From Pseudomonadales bacterium (GTDB taxonomy: Bacteria; Pseudomonadota; Gammaproteobacteria; Pseudomonadales; Azotimanducaceae): a DNA stretch of 35,649 bases. The notes below the pieces were generated by a model. That model ran no database searches, was not told the origin of the DNA, and was given only the letters and a program-made list of their open reading frames with translations. Position numbers and translations under genes: made by a program. Every line of letters begins with the position of its first letter. The stretch's first letter is position 1. Shown here in pieces: positions 16,804 through 26,871 of this stretch. The stretch spans positions 1 through 35,649 of the forward strand of contig JASMJM010000162.1 of the NCBI GenBank assembly GCA_030749725.1, read 5' to 3'.

Positions 16804-17790
16804 ATGGAAATCATCCTCGCCCTATTGAAAGTTTTCGGAGTCCTGATCGGTGCCGTATTGGCGGCGGCCGTGCTGACTTGGTACGAACGAAGGATGCTTG
16901 GCCTGTGGCAGGATCGTCTTGGCCCCAATCGCGTCTGGTTTTTCGGCATCGGCATCGTGGTGGCCGACATGCTGAAGATGTTCTTTAAGGATGACTGGAT
17001 ACCGCCGTTTGCCGACAAACCCATCTTCGTAATGGCACCTGCCATCATGTTAGGGTCCATCTGGATGGCGTTTGCGGTGGTTCCATTCGCGCCCGGTATT
17101 CACGTCATCGACCTAAACGTCGGCCTGTTGTTCTTTATGGGCATGAGTTCGATGGCTGTTTACGGCGTGCTGCTGGGCGGCCTTTCCTCAAACAGCAAGT
17201 TTGCACTCATCGGCGGGCTGCGCTCGGCCGCGCAGATGGTCAGTTACGAAGTCTTCATGGGTCTTTCCCTGATGGGCGTAGTCATGATCACCGGCTCATT
17301 CAGCCTGGTCAAAATCGTCGAAGCCCAGGGGGATCTCTGGTTTGTTGTCACCCAGTTTCTGGGCTTTATCGTCTTCATGATCGCGGGGATCGCTGAAAGT
17401 CACCGATTGCCATTCGACCTGCCGGAGGCGGAGCAGGAACTGGTGCAGGGATTTCATACCGAATACTCGGGCATGAGTTTCGGTATGTACATGGTGGGTG
17501 AATACATGGGTGTGGTACTGGTTTCGGTATTCATCACCACGATTTTCTTCGGTGGATGGCTGGGACCTGACTTCCTGGCCTGGACGGGCATTGCATGGCT
17601 GTCAACCGTCACCGACTTCTTCTGGTTTGCCGTCAAGGCGGCGTTCTTCATCAGCTTTTTTGTACTGCTGCGGGCCGCCATGCCGAGGCCCAGGTACGAC
17701 CAACTGATGTCGTTAGGTTGGAAGATCATGTTACCTTTGACCCTGCTGAACCTGGTAGTGACAGGGTACGTATTACTCATGCAAACGTAA
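16804..17790 (+). CDS. nuoH: NADH-quinone oxidoreductase subunit H
   Basis: A 328-residue membrane subunit with about eight transmembrane helices that links the peripheral arm to the proton-pumping arm and lines the quinone tunnel. Signatures are WYERRMLGLWQDRLGPNRVWFFG near the N-terminus, GGLRSAAQMVSYEVFMGLSLMGV, and the charged loop AESHRLPFDLPEAEQELVQGFHTEYSGM, whose acidic residues are the conserved E-channel. RPRYDQLMSLGWKIMLPLTLLNL is the usual C-terminal signature. It starts 11 bp after nuoG. Confidence 0.96.
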   Translation: MEIILALLKVFGVLIGAVLAAAVLTWYERRMLGLWQDRLGPNRVWFFGIGIVVADMLKMFFKDDWIPPFADKPIFVMAPAIMLGSIWMAFAVVPFAPGIHVIDLNVGLLFFMGMSSMAVYGVLLGGLSSNSKFALIGGLRSAAQMVSYEVFMGLSLMGVVMITGSFSLVKIVEAQGDLWFVVTQFLGFIVFMIAGIAESHRLPFDLPEAEQELVQGFHTEYSGMSFGMYMVGEYMGVVLVSVFITTIFFGGWLGPDFLAWTGIAWLSTVTDFFWFAVKAAFFISFFVLLRAAMPRPRYDQLMSLGWKIMLPLTLLNLVVTGYVLLMQT

Positions 17791-17812
17791 GGATTAAGAA
17801 AAGGCTAAACCG

Positions 17813-18388
17813 GTGCTCGAAAACATAATCAGCCAATTCCGCACACTCTATGGAGTCTGCAGCCACATGTTCCGCAGGTATGCTAAGCGCGGGCCGATGT
17901 ACGAAGTGGTGGGTAAGAAGAAACTGTGGGAGACGGTTCAATATCCCGAAGAGATGCCGTACCTGGCGCCAAGATTTAGAGGCCGAATCGTCCTCACCCG
18001 TGACCCGGATGGAGAGGAACGCTGTGTGGCATGCAACCTCTGTGCAAGCGTCTGTCCACCGGACTGCATCGCCCTGCAGAAGACAGAGGCGGACGACGGT
18101 CGCTGGTATCCGGAGTTCTTTAGAATCAATTTCTCTCGCTGCATGATGTGCGGCTTGTGCGAGGAAGCTTGCCCCACCTATGCCATCCAATTGACACCGG
18201 AGTTCGAGATGGGTGAATACCATCGTGAGAATCTCATCTACGAAAAGGAGCACCTGCTCATCGACGGCCAGGGCAAGTACCCGGGTTACAGTTTCTACAA
18301 CGTAGCCGGCAAGAGTATCGCAGGCAAGGACAAGGGAGACGGTGACGGCGAAGCACCACCGGTGGACATTCACTCGTTACTACCGTGA
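17813..18388 (+). CDS. nuoI: NADH-quinone oxidoreductase subunit I
   Basis: A 191-residue ferredoxin-like subunit carrying clusters N6a and N6b that pass electrons toward N2. Two C-x2-C-x2-C-x3-C motifs are intact: Cys71, 74, 77, 81 ([11 protein letters not shown]) and Cys110, 113, 116, 120 ([11 protein letters not shown]). An amphipathic N-terminal helix (~1-25) docks on NuoH. The start codon is GTG at 17813 with only a weak AAGG upstream; 22 bp separate it from nuoH. The C-terminal ~40 residues ([21 protein letters not shown]) are polar. Confidence 0.95.
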   Translation: MLENIISQFRTLYGVCSHMFRRYAKRGPMYEVVGKKKLWETVQYPEEMPYLAPRFRGRIVLTRDPDGEERCVACNLCASVCPPDCIALQKTEADDGRWYPEFFRINFSRCMMCGLCEEACPTYAIQLTPEFEMGEYHRENLIYEKEHLLIDGQGKYPGYSFYNVAGKSIAGKDKGDGDGEAPPVDIHSLLP

Positions 18389-18408
18389 TGAAGAGCAGAG
18401 GAGGCTAA

Positions 18409-18927
18409 GTGGAACTGATACTTTTTTATCTGGCAGCGGCGATCTCATTGGGTACTACCCTGATGGCGATTACCCGCACCAACGCCGCCCATGCGCTCAT
18501 CTATTTCATCATCTCGCTGCTGGCATCAGCGGTTATCTTCTTCCTGGTGGGTGCGCCATTTGCAGCCGTCCTTGAGGTGATCGTATATGCCGGCGCCATC
18601 ATGGTGTTGTTTGTCTTCGTCATCATGATGCTGAATCTGGGAGAAGCAGGGCAGCGACAGGAACAAGCTTGGTTGAGTCTCAGCGCCTGGATAGTACCCG
18701 CCATTCTGGCAGCCATACTGTTAGCCGAAATGGTATTGGTTCTAAGCAGTAGTGAGACACCCATACCCGCGCAATCCGTAACGCCAAAGCAAGTCGGGGA
18801 ATCACTGTTCGGACCGTATATCCTGGCCGTTGAGATCGCCTCGATGCTACTGTTAGCAGGTCTGGTCGGCGCCTACCACTTGGGCAGGCGTTACCTGGAA
18901 GAAACCAGAGAGGACGAGGGGGAATAA
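18409..18927 (+). CDS. nuoJ: NADH-quinone oxidoreductase subunit J
   Basis: A 172-residue membrane subunit with five predicted helices. Family signatures are [52 protein letters not shown], the long conserved helix 2-3 region containing the pi-bulge segment ([14 protein letters not shown]). It starts at GTG 18409 with AGGAGG seven bases upstream. The C-terminus ([10 protein letters not shown]) is acidic and the stop shares one base with the nuoK ATG (TAATG). Confidence 0.95.
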   Translation: MELILFYLAAAISLGTTLMAITRTNAAHALIYFIISLLASAVIFFLVGAPFAAVLEVIVYAGAIMVLFVFVIMMLNLGEAGQRQEQAWLSLSAWIVPAILAAILLAEMVLVLSSSETPIPAQSVTPKQVGESLFGPYILAVEIASMLLLAGLVGAYHLGRRYLEETREDEGE

Positions 18928-19241
18928 TGGAAGCCGTATCAGTTCCGTTGGAACATGGTCTCGTACTGGCCGCTCTGCTGTTCAGTCTTGGACTCATCGG
19001 GGTTATGGTTCGTCGCAACCTTCTTTTCATATTGATGTCCCTGGAGATCATGCTCAATTCAACCGCCCTGGCATTCATCATGGTGGGTGCTCGCTGGGCG
19101 AAGCCGGATGGACAAGTGATGTTCATGCTGATATTGACCGTTGCTGCCGCCGAAGTGGCGGTCGGCTTAGGACTACTGTTACAACTGCATCATCGATTCC
19201 GTTCACTGGACACCAATGCTGCAAGTCATTTGAGGGGATAG
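18927..19241 (+). CDS. nuoK: NADH-quinone oxidoreductase subunit K
   Basis: A 104-residue protein with three transmembrane helices, homologous to MnhC/MrpC. It carries the two buried glutamates needed for proton translocation, Glu40 (LMSLEIMLN) and Glu76 (VAAAEVAVG). It overlaps nuoJ by one base and ends one base before nuoL. Confidence 0.95.
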   Translation: MEAVSVPLEHGLVLAALLFSLGLIGVMVRRNLLFILMSLEIMLNSTALAFIMVGARWAKPDGQVMFMLILTVAAAEVAVGLGLLLQLHHRFRSLDTNAASHLRG

Positions 19242-19242
19242 A

Positions 19243-21096
19243 ATGCTCGATCTAGTTTGGCTCGTCCCGATATTCCCACTGGCCGGGTTCCTGATTCTGT
19301 TTACGACCATCGGTAAGCTTCCTCAGCCCATCGCAGCCGCCGTTGGTGCGGGAAGTGTTGGTCTGGCCGCTGTAGTGGCATTCTCCGCCGGCTACGTGTT
19401 TCTCGCTGACGGCATGTCGCCCCTGACGGTAACGCTTTATACATGGATGAATGTCGGCGACTTCTCTCCCGGCTTATCCTTCTACGTGGACGGGTTGACT
19501 CTAATCATGATGTTCGTCATTACCGGCGTTGGATTTCTGATTCATGTCTATTCCACCACCAATCGGGCCGTGTTCATAGATGACGAGCATCACAGCCGCT
19601 TCTTCGCCTATATGAATCTGTTTGTGTGCGCCATGCTGCTGCTGGTAATGGGCGACAATCTGCTGCTCCTTTACATGGGTTGGGAAGGCGTGGGCCTGTG
19701 CAGCTACCTGCTGATCGGGTTCTGGCACGACGACCCGGCTAACGGCGCGGCCGCAAGAAAGGCCTTTGTCGTCACGCGGATCGGCGACACCGCGATGGCC
19801 CTCGGGCTGTTCCTGCTATTCTTGAATTTCCGTACCCTTGAGATCCAGCCACTCATGGCCAAGGCAAGCGGAACCTGGGTTCTCGGCTCGCCGACCCTGG
19901 CTGCATTCCTGATTCTCGGGGGTGCGGTGGGTAAATCGGCACAACTGCCATTGCAGACCTGGCTGCCGGATGCGATGGCCGGTCCCACTCCTGTCAGTGC
20001 CCTGATCCATGCAGCTACAATGGTGACCGCCGGCGTTTACCTGATTGCCCGGACCCACGAACTCTTCCTGTTGGCGCCCGTCGCTCAAACGGCTGTCGCC
20101 CTGGTTGGCGTAATCACGCTGCTGATGGCTGCCTGCACGGCTCTGGTCCAGACCGATATCAAGCGCATCCTCGCCTTCTCGACTATCAGTCAGATTGGGT
20201 ATATGTTCCTGGCCCTCGGGGTAAGTGCCTGGTCATCCGGTATATTCCACCTGATGACCCATGCCTTCTTCAAGGCGTTACTGTTCCTCGGGGCAGGTGC
20301 GGTGATCTTCAGCCTGCATCACGAGCACAATATCCTCAAGATGGGTGGCCTCCGAAAGAGACTGCCGGTGGCATTCTGGAGTTTCCTGATCGGCAGCGCC
20401 GCATTGGCTGCATTCCCGTTTACATCCGGTTTCTACAGCAAGGAACCCATTCTGATGCAGGCCTTCGAGGTCAGCCCCTGGTTATGGGCCGGTGGATTGC
20501 TCGGTGCATTTATCACCGCCATCTACAGTTTCCGCCTGGTCTTCATCGTGTTCTTCGGTGAGATGAGGACGGAACCCATAGAGCCGACAGGACTATCCGG
20601 CACGCCTTGGGCTATGGCGATTCCGCTGCTAATCCTTTGCGTTCTGGCAATCACTGGCGGTTGGTGGGGTGAACCACAGGTGGCAGCGGTATTCCCTGAA
20701 GTGAGCGGTGAGCACCATGCTGGGGCCACCGCTTATATCACGTCCGGGGTTCCCCTCGTCGGAATAGTACTGGCCTACCTGATTTTCCTGGACGGCAGGC
20801 TGAAGGTCACCGCCCTGACCGAATCGAGCCTGGGCAAGGTACTGCACGACTTCTGGTTCAGCCATTGGGCGATGGACTGGCTCTACAATGCACTGTTCGT
20901 GAGCCCCTTCAAGTGGGTGACTGCTTTCAACAAGAAGGACATCCTCGTCGATTCTATCTACGACGGAACAGCAGCGACCGCCGCATACGTTCACACGCTG
21001 CTCTCCCAGACACAGACTGGCGTACTGCGTTTCTACGCAGCCAGCATGGCTTTGGGACTGGTGGTGTTGGTCGCGGTGGTGTTGGGATTAACTTAG
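19243..21096 (+). CDS. nuoL: NADH-quinone oxidoreductase subunit L (antiporter-like)
   Basis: A 617-residue, multi-helix distal pumping subunit. Conserved features are WEGVGLCSYLLIGFW with the key Glu, GKSAQLPLQTWLPDAMAGPTPVSALIHAATMVTAGVYL with the key Lys and the broken-helix region, and LMTHAFFKALLFLGAGAVI. The C-terminal part carries the long lateral helix and last transmembrane helix (YAASMALGLVVLVAVVLGL). Length is normal for the family. The next gene starts 18 bp on. Confidence 0.96.
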   Translation: MLDLVWLVPIFPLAGFLILFTTIGKLPQPIAAAVGAGSVGLAAVVAFSAGYVFLADGMSPLTVTLYTWMNVGDFSPGLSFYVDGLTLIMMFVITGVGFLIHVYSTTNRAVFIDDEHHSRFFAYMNLFVCAMLLLVMGDNLLLLYMGWEGVGLCSYLLIGFWHDDPANGAAARKAFVVTRIGDTAMALGLFLLFLNFRTLEIQPLMAKASGTWVLGSPTLAAFLILGGAVGKSAQLPLQTWLPDAMAGPTPVSALIHAATMVTAGVYLIARTHELFLLAPVAQTAVALVGVITLLMAACTALVQTDIKRILAFSTISQIGYMFLALGVSAWSSGIFHLMTHAFFKALLFLGAGAVIFSLHHEHNILKMGGLRKRLPVAFWSFLIGSAALAAFPFTSGFYSKEPILMQAFEVSPWLWAGGLLGAFITAIYSFRLVFIVFFGEMRTEPIEPTGLSGTPWAMAIPLLILCVLAITGGWWGEPQVAAVFPEVSGEHHAGATAYITSGVPLVGIVLAYLIFLDGRLKVTALTESSLGKVLHDFWFSHWAMDWLYNALFVSPFKWVTAFNKKDILVDSIYDGTAATAAYVHTLLSQTQTGVLRFYAASMALGLVVLVAVVLGLT

Positions 21097-21114
21097 GACT
21101 GACTGGATACTGAT

Positions 21115-22653
21115 ATGATTTTATTGTGGCTGATCATCGTACTGTTCGCAGGTGGAGTCGTAGCCTGGCTGGCAGAGGGGTGGAACAAAGATTGGCCAAG
21201 ATGGGTATCCCTCTTTTTTCTGGGAATCTCTCTTATCATCGTCGCGACTCTGTTCGGTAATCCGCTGCCCGGAGATGGCTTTGTTACCGGCAACCTGACT
21301 AACGAGTCGGCCTGGCTGGTCAGCTTCTACTGGAGCTGGATTCCTCGATTCGGCATCAACGTACAACTCGGCCTCGACGGTCTCAGTCTGTTGATGGTAG
21401 GTCTGACCGTATTCCTGGGCGTTGTGGCGGTTGTGTCCTCCTGGTCCGAGATCGATCACAGACCGGGCTTCTTCCAGTTCAATTTGATGTGGACCCTCGC
21501 GGGCGTTGTGGGAGTCTTCGTATCACTGGATCTGTTTCTGTTCTTCTTCTTCTGGGAAGTGATGTTGATCCCCATGTATCTGCTGATTGCAGTCTGGGGC
21601 CATGAAGACAGGAACTACGCGTCGATGAAGTTCTTCCTGTTCACCCAGATCAGCGGCATGCTCATGTTGGTGGCAATTCTGTCCCTGGTGTTCATACATC
21701 ATGACACGACCGGCGTGTACACCTTCAATTACTTCGATCTGCTCGGCACCCAGTTGAGTGAGTCGGTGGGGTTCTGGTTGATGCTGGGCTTCTTTATCGC
21801 GTTTGTCGTCAAGCTGCCGGGATTTCCGTTCCACCCCTGGTTGGCAGACGCACATACCCAGGCACCGACCGCTGCCAGCGTGCTACTGGCAGGAATTCTA
21901 CTCAAAACCGGCGCGTACGGTTTGATTCGCTTCACCGTTCCCCTGTTCCCCTCTGCATTCGTTGAAATCGCGCCGTACGCCATGGCGCTGGGTACGGCCG
22001 GCGTGATTTACGGGGCACTGCTGGCATTCGCTCAGACCGACTTCAAGCGATTGATCGCATATAGCAGCGTCAGCCATATGGGATTCGTGCTGATAGGCAT
22101 TTACGCCTGGAATCAGTATACGCTGCAGGGTTCGGTCATGCAGATGATCGCCCACGGTTTCAGTACGGCGGCCCTCTTTATGTTGGCGGGGGCCATCCAA
22201 CACAGACTGCACACGCGCGAGATGACCAAGATGGGAGGCCTGTGGAAGGAGATGCCCAGGATGGGCGCGATCGCCTTGTTCTTTATCATCGCATCACTGG
22301 GTATGCCGGGACTGGGTAACTTCGTTGGTGAATTCCTGGTATTGATGGGCACGTTCCAGGTGAATATACCGATTACCGTAGTGGCCGCCCTGGGACTGAT
22401 TACCGCTGCCGTCTATTCCTTGATTGCGATGCAGAGAACGTTTCAGGGACAGCCGACCGCGGAGGCGGCATATCCCGACGGCCTTCAAGATTACGGAGCC
22501 AGGGATATCTCGGTTATGATCATGATGATGATCGGTCTGCTCTTTCTGGGTCTCTACCCGCAACCCATCTTTGACATCGCTAATCCGGTCCTGGCAAATC
22601 TGCACACCTACACGCCCCATGGAAGTCCGGCATGGTTGGGGAGCCTGCTATGA
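21115..22653 (+). CDS. nuoM: NADH-quinone oxidoreductase subunit M (antiporter-like)
   Basis: A 512-residue pumping subunit with about 14 helices. It has FFFFWEVMLIPMYLLIAVWG with the conserved Glu, KLPGFPFHPWLADAHTQAPTAASVLLAGILLKTGAYGLIRF with the conserved Lys and broken helix, and AHGFSTAALFMLAGAI. It ends in an ATGA overlap with nuoN, indicating coupled translation. Confidence 0.96.
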   Translation: MILLWLIIVLFAGGVVAWLAEGWNKDWPRWVSLFFLGISLIIVATLFGNPLPGDGFVTGNLTNESAWLVSFYWSWIPRFGINVQLGLDGLSLLMVGLTVFLGVVAVVSSWSEIDHRPGFFQFNLMWTLAGVVGVFVSLDLFLFFFFWEVMLIPMYLLIAVWGHEDRNYASMKFFLFTQISGMLMLVAILSLVFIHHDTTGVYTFNYFDLLGTQLSESVGFWLMLGFFIAFVVKLPGFPFHPWLADAHTQAPTAASVLLAGILLKTGAYGLIRFTVPLFPSAFVEIAPYAMALGTAGVIYGALLAFAQTDFKRLIAYSSVSHMGFVLIGIYAWNQYTLQGSVMQMIAHGFSTAALFMLAGAIQHRLHTREMTKMGGLWKEMPRMGAIALFFIIASLGMPGLGNFVGEFLVLMGTFQVNIPITVVAALGLITAAVYSLIAMQRTFQGQPTAEAAYPDGLQDYGARDISVMIMMMIGLLFLGLYPQPIFDIANPVLANLHTYTPHGSPAWLGSLL

Positions 22654-24131
22654 GTAACACTGAACTGGTTGCCCTGCTTCCACTGATTAGTTTTGCTACG
22701 GTCATCACCATCGTCTTGCTGGCGATACCCTTCTGGCGCAACCTCAAAGGGATCTGTGCGCTGAGTGTAGTCGGCCTGCTGATCAGCCTGGCAACGATCC
22801 TCTGGACCACCCGGATTGTGCCGATACAGGTAACGCCCCTTGTCCTGATCGATCAATACGCACTGCTCTTCATGACACTGATCTGTCTCGCTACCGTCGC
22901 GGTCGCCCTGCTGGCCTATGATTACCTGAAGGAGAGAGAGGGCCAACAAGAGGAGTTTTATCTGCTGCTGTTGCTGGCAGCTCTCGGGGCAATCGTACTG
23001 GTGTGCAGCAGCCACTTCGCATCCTTCCTGTTGGGCCTGGAATTACTGGGCATCTCCCTCTACGCCTTGATCTCATTTCCCATCCGAGGTCAGGCTACGC
23101 TGGAGGCGGCTCTCAAGTATCTGATTCTCTCCGGCGTCGCTTCAGCATTCCTGCTGTTCGGCACGGCGCTGATCTTTGCAGCACTGGGAACGCTGTCTTT
23201 CAACGAAATGGTGCAGGGATTCTACGTGGACGTTGGCAGCAACCGATTGTACGTCATGGTCGGCAGTGCTTTGATGCTGGCCGGCATCTGCTTCAAGCTC
23301 TCCCTGGTGCCGTTTCACATGTGGACTCCGGATGTGTACGAAGGCGCTCCAGCACCAGTGACCGCCTTCGTCGCCACGGTCTCCAAAGGGGCCATCTTTG
23401 CCATTCTGCTGCGCTTCTTCATCTGGACCGATGCCTATCAATATGAATCCATCCTGTTCGGTCTGGGCATCATCGCCGTCTTATCGATGCTGGCGGGCAA
23501 TCTGCTCGCCCTCATGCAGTCGAGCGTCAAGCGAATTCTGGCTTACTCCTCTATTGCTCACCTCGGCTATCTACTGGTGGCGTTTATCGCCGGACGACTG
23601 GCCGGTGGTGCCGCTCTTGCCGTGGAAGCGGCAAGCTATTTCCTGGTCGCGTATTTCATCACCACCCTCGGGGCGTTCGGCGTTGTCAGTATCATGTCCA
23701 ATGGGAACCGGGAGCGGGATCTTGACGATATCGCCAGCTACGAGGGATTGTTCTCGCGTCGTCCGTTCCTGGCAACAGCGTTTACCGCCATGTTGCTCTC
23801 GTTGGCGGGCATTCCACTTACGGTCGGCTTTGTGGGCAAGTTCTATATCTTCGCCGCAGGGGTGCAGGGCGCCCTCGCCTCGTATGGATGGTCGCTGCTG
23901 GTGGCTTTGATTATCGGCAGTGGTATTGGTCTCTATTACTATCTGAGGATCGTGTTCGCAATGACCAAGCGGCCCGCCGCCACGGATTCTGCCGCGACGG
24001 AGTGGATCACCATACCGGTTGCCGGTGGTTGGGTGATGCTGACACTGACCGGTACGTTGCTGGCTCTCGGGGTTTATCCAACTCCGCTGATCGAACTGAT
24101 CAACAGCATGGTGAGGTCACTGCCGCTGTAG
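22650..24131 (+). CDS. nuoN: NADH-quinone oxidoreductase subunit N (antiporter-like)
   Basis: A 493-residue pumping subunit, last gene of the operon. The start is ATG 22650, overlapping the nuoM stop by four bases with GGGGAG upstream; a reading from 22632 is possible but would place the start inside nuoM. Signatures are LLGLELLGISLYALI with the conserved Glu, KLSLVPFHMWTPDVYEGAPAPVTAFVATVSKGA, and AYSSIAHLGYLLVAF. The following 44 bp before the convergent GH3 remnant hold a short GC-rich stretch and a TAACG-GTA-CGTTA dyad but no convincing intrinsic terminator. Confidence 0.96.
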   Translation: MSNTELVALLPLISFATVITIVLLAIPFWRNLKGICALSVVGLLISLATILWTTRIVPIQVTPLVLIDQYALLFMTLICLATVAVALLAYDYLKEREGQQEEFYLLLLLAALGAIVLVCSSHFASFLLGLELLGISLYALISFPIRGQATLEAALKYLILSGVASAFLLFGTALIFAALGTLSFNEMVQGFYVDVGSNRLYVMVGSALMLAGICFKLSLVPFHMWTPDVYEGAPAPVTAFVATVSKGAIFAILLRFFIWTDAYQYESILFGLGIIAVLSMLAGNLLALMQSSVKRILAYSSIAHLGYLLVAFIAGRLAGGAALAVEAASYFLVAYFITTLGAFGVVSIMSNGNRERDLDDIASYEGLFSRRPFLATAFTAMLLSLAGIPLTVGFVGKFYIFAAGVQGALASYGWSLLVALIIGSGIGLYYYLRIVFAMTKRPAATDSAATEWITIPVAGGWVMLTLTGTLLALGVYPTPLIELINSMVRSLPL

Positions 24132-24175
24132 CCCGAGAGGCGGCCCCGCCCCGAGAATGAGACTGTAACGGTACG

Positions 24176-25344
24176 TTATCCAATCAGGCTGAACTGTCTG
24201 GTCGCACGAATGTCTCGGCTGGAGCTGCCTACTCTCAGTTCATAATCACCCGGTTCGACCAGCCACTCTTTCTGCTGCGGATCATAGAACGCCAGACTTC
24301 TTGCAGCTAGATTGAATCTAACGACCTCACTTTGCCCAACATCGAGCGTGATCTTGGCAAAGTCCTTCAGTTCCTGTTCCGGTCGCGTCAAGCGGGGACG
24401 CAGATGTCGAATATATAGCTGTACGACTTCAGTGCCCCTTCTGGCACCGATGTTTCTGACTTCGACGGTACACTCTACATCTTCTGGTGAAGAGTAGTGA
24501 TCCTCCTGCAACGAAATCTCTGCATACTCGAACTGTGTATAGGAGTTGCCATGGCCAAACGGGAACAGTGGCTCAACGCGCTTTTTGTCATAATAGCGAT
24601 AGCCCACGAATATTCCTTCGCCGTAACGCACCTGACCATTGTCACCCGGATAGTTAATGAAGGCGGGATTATCTTCCAGCCGTTCTGGAAATGTCTGGGT
24701 CAGTCGCCCGGAAGGGTCACAATCACCGAACAGAACATCCGCAATGGCGTTACCGCATTCCTGTCCCGGGTACCAGCATTCCAGCACCGCAGGCACCTGA
24801 TCCAACCAGTCAGACATGACCAGCGATGAACCATTGTTCAGCACCACTACGGTACTCCTGTTAGCCTTCGCGACCTCCTGTATCAGTTTCACCTGATCGC
24901 CGCACAACTGCATAGGGCAGTGCCAACTCCCTTGGACTGCACGCCTTTTATAAAAGCCACCGCCATCCGGGCGGTCAGATAGGGATCTTCCGAATAACAC
25001 TCGAAATTCCTTCCTGCGAGCGGCGATCGATGGATGTTGACTGTCGGACCCAGCAGAATCTGTGCACCTTTGGACAGCGCCTCCTCGCCGAGGAGCTGAC
25101 CCACCCGGTTGATGAGTTCAACGTTCCAGCTTGCGGCAAGCGCTGTTCCCACTGGTAGGCAGACGGAGGTCAGGTCGCTGCGCGCTTCTCCTCTTGCGCC
25201 ATTGGGCCCATCGGTCATCTTGAAGGCGGGGATTTCAAGTCTTTGCACTCCAGTCGAGTGCCACAGGTTCGCGCCCGCCACCATCGACACCTTCTCAGCC
25301 AGGGTCATGCTGCGCAGCATTTGATCTATCCTTGTCTCCATCAT
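24176..25344 (-). pseudogene. Glycoside hydrolase family 3 (beta-glucosidase) remnant with internal deletion and frame change
   Basis: Two parts in different frames. Part one (25344 to about 24920) is the start of a GH3 barrel: MTLAEKVSMVAGANLWH, KMTDGPNGARG, LPVGTALAASWN, GPTVNIHRSPLAGRNFECYSEDPYL. Part two (about 24920 to 24176) begins inside the second GH3 domain with CGDQVKLIQEVAKANRSTVVVLNNG and GQECGNAIADVLFGDCDPSGRL, then an Fn3-like domain (DVECTVEVRNIGARRGTEVVQLYI) to the normal end. Missing are the KH motif, the SAYN segment and the nucleophile motif (V-S-D-W), several hundred residues in an intact enzyme. The frame also changes at the junction (24905-24925), where part one meets a stop at 24889. 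The first ATG overlaps the peptidase stop as ATGA. No active hydrolase is expected, unless the deletion is an assembly error. Confidence 0.88.
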
Positions 25345-26846
25345 CCGACTCCATCAAGGTATCTGCGTTGCAGGTGCTCTTTGAAATATCTCGAATCCAA
25401 CGGGCCACCGGTGGCGCGCGTAAGCAGCTCTTGTGCACTGAGCAAACGACCCATGCCATGAATATTCGTGCGCAGCCAGGCAAGCAGTACCGTGAAGTCA
25501 CCGCGACCGATCCCCGCCAGCAGTTCCGGGCTGTCTTTCTTGGCCGCTGCAAAGAGTTGCGCTGCCGTCATGGCTCCCAGACTATAGGTGGGGAAATAAC
25601 CGAAGATTCCCGCCATCCAGTGGACATCCTGCATGCAACCATCTCGATCGTCTCCGTGGGTGGACAGTCCCAGATACTGTTGCATCTTGGCGTCCCACGC
25701 CTCGGGCAGATCAGCCAGGGGCAGGCGTCCTGCCAGTAGATCCTGTTCCAACTCGAACCTCAGGATGATGTGCAGCGGATAGGTGACTTCATCCGCATCA
25801 ACGCGAATGCTTCCCTTCTCAACCCGGATGTAGTGTCCGCGCAGATTGTCGTCACTCCATGCCGATTTGTCCGACGCCAGTTCAGCAAACGTGTCCCGCA
25901 ACATGGGGGCGACGTAGTGCAGAAATTCCGTGGTACGACAGACCTGCATCTCCATCAGCAACGACTGGCTCTCATGCATGGCCATGCCAAGGGCTTCACC
26001 CACGGGTTGATCGCGCCAGGCCGATGGCAAGCCCTGTTCATACAGGGCATGACCGGTTTCATGCAGCACCCCCATCAGCGCTTGCATGAAGGAGTTGTCT
26101 CGATAACGGGTGGTGATTCTGACATCATCCGGCACGCCGCCACAGAACGGATGGTGGCTGACATCCAGACGCCCGTGCTGCATGTCAAAACCGAGGGTCT
26201 TCATCAAGGTCAGTCCAAGTTCTCTCTGACTTTCGATCGGGAATGGGCCCGTCAGGGGCGCAAGCTCCGTTGCCGACTGTTTCTGCAGTACGCTCTCTAC
26301 GAATGCAGGCAGGAACGATTTCAGATCAGCAAACAGGGCGGTGATCGTCGCACTTGTCAGGCCCGGCTCATATAGATCGATCAATGCATCGTACTGGGAC
26401 AACCCGGTGGCTTCCGATCGGAGTTCAGCTTCATTGCGAGTGAGATTCAACACCTCCTGCAGAAGCGGCAGCAATGCATTCCAGTCGTTGGCAGCGCGCA
26501 ATTCGCGCCAGCTCTGCTCACACTTTGCTGCCGCCCGGCTTTGCGCCTCTACCAGGTCGCTGGGAACACTGGTCGCCAGCAACCACGTTCTCTTCATCTG
26601 CTCAAGATTGGCTGTCTGCCACTCAGACAAATCCGGTTGGGATTCTGCGCTGGCGATCAAATCCGCCAGTTTTGCATCGGTTGTCAGCTCGTGCACGACC
26701 ACGTTCAGGGCCGCCATCGCCTCGCCTCTGACCTGCCCTCCCCCAACAGGCATCATGGCAGCCTCGTCCCAGACGACAATCTGCTGTATATGATTGAGGT
26801 GATTGATGCGACGGAAGTGGTCTTGTAGTTCCTGGTAGGCACTCAT
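25341..26846 (-). CDS. Metallocarboxypeptidase, family M32 (carboxypeptidase Taq-like)
   Basis: A 501-residue cytoplasmic zinc carboxypeptidase that removes C-terminal residues from peptides. The M32 motif set is complete: HPF (232-234), DVRIT (241-245), HETGH (262-266, zinc ligands and catalytic Glu), HESQS (291-295, third ligand Glu292), IRVDAD, and GCMQDVHW. The start is ATG 26846 (MSAYQELQDHF), nine bases after AAGGAT; the frame stays open upstream but only through the neighbouring LLM gene. It lies 25 bp after that gene and overlaps the GH3 remnant as ATGA, so the three are one operon. Confidence 0.94.
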   Translation of the reverse strand: MSAYQELQDHFRRINHLNHIQQIVVWDEAAMMPVGGGQVRGEAMAALNVVVHELTTDAKLADLIASAESQPDLSEWQTANLEQMKRTWLLATSVPSDLVEAQSRAAAKCEQSWRELRAANDWNALLPLLQEVLNLTRNEAELRSEATGLSQYDALIDLYEPGLTSATITALFADLKSFLPAFVESVLQKQSATELAPLTGPFPIESQRELGLTLMKTLGFDMQHGRLDVSHHPFCGGVPDDVRITTRYRDNSFMQALMGVLHETGHALYEQGLPSAWRDQPVGEALGMAMHESQSLLMEMQVCRTTEFLHYVAPMLRDTFAELASDKSAWSDDNLRGHYIRVEKGSIRVDADEVTYPLHIILRFELEQDLLAGRLPLADLPEAWDAKMQQYLGLSTHGDDRDGCMQDVHWMAGIFGYFPTYSLGAMTAAQLFAAAKKDSPELLAGIGRGDFTVLLAWLRTNIHGMGRLLSAQELLTRATGGPLDSRYFKEHLQRRYLDGVG

Positions 26847-26871
26847 GCTCGGCTGATCCTTAACTGTCTGG

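Noticed and set aside
24132-24175. Bidirectional terminator between nuoN and the GH3 remnant
   Set aside because: The GC-rich stem is at most 4-5 bp and the TAACG/CGTTA dyad has no U-run.
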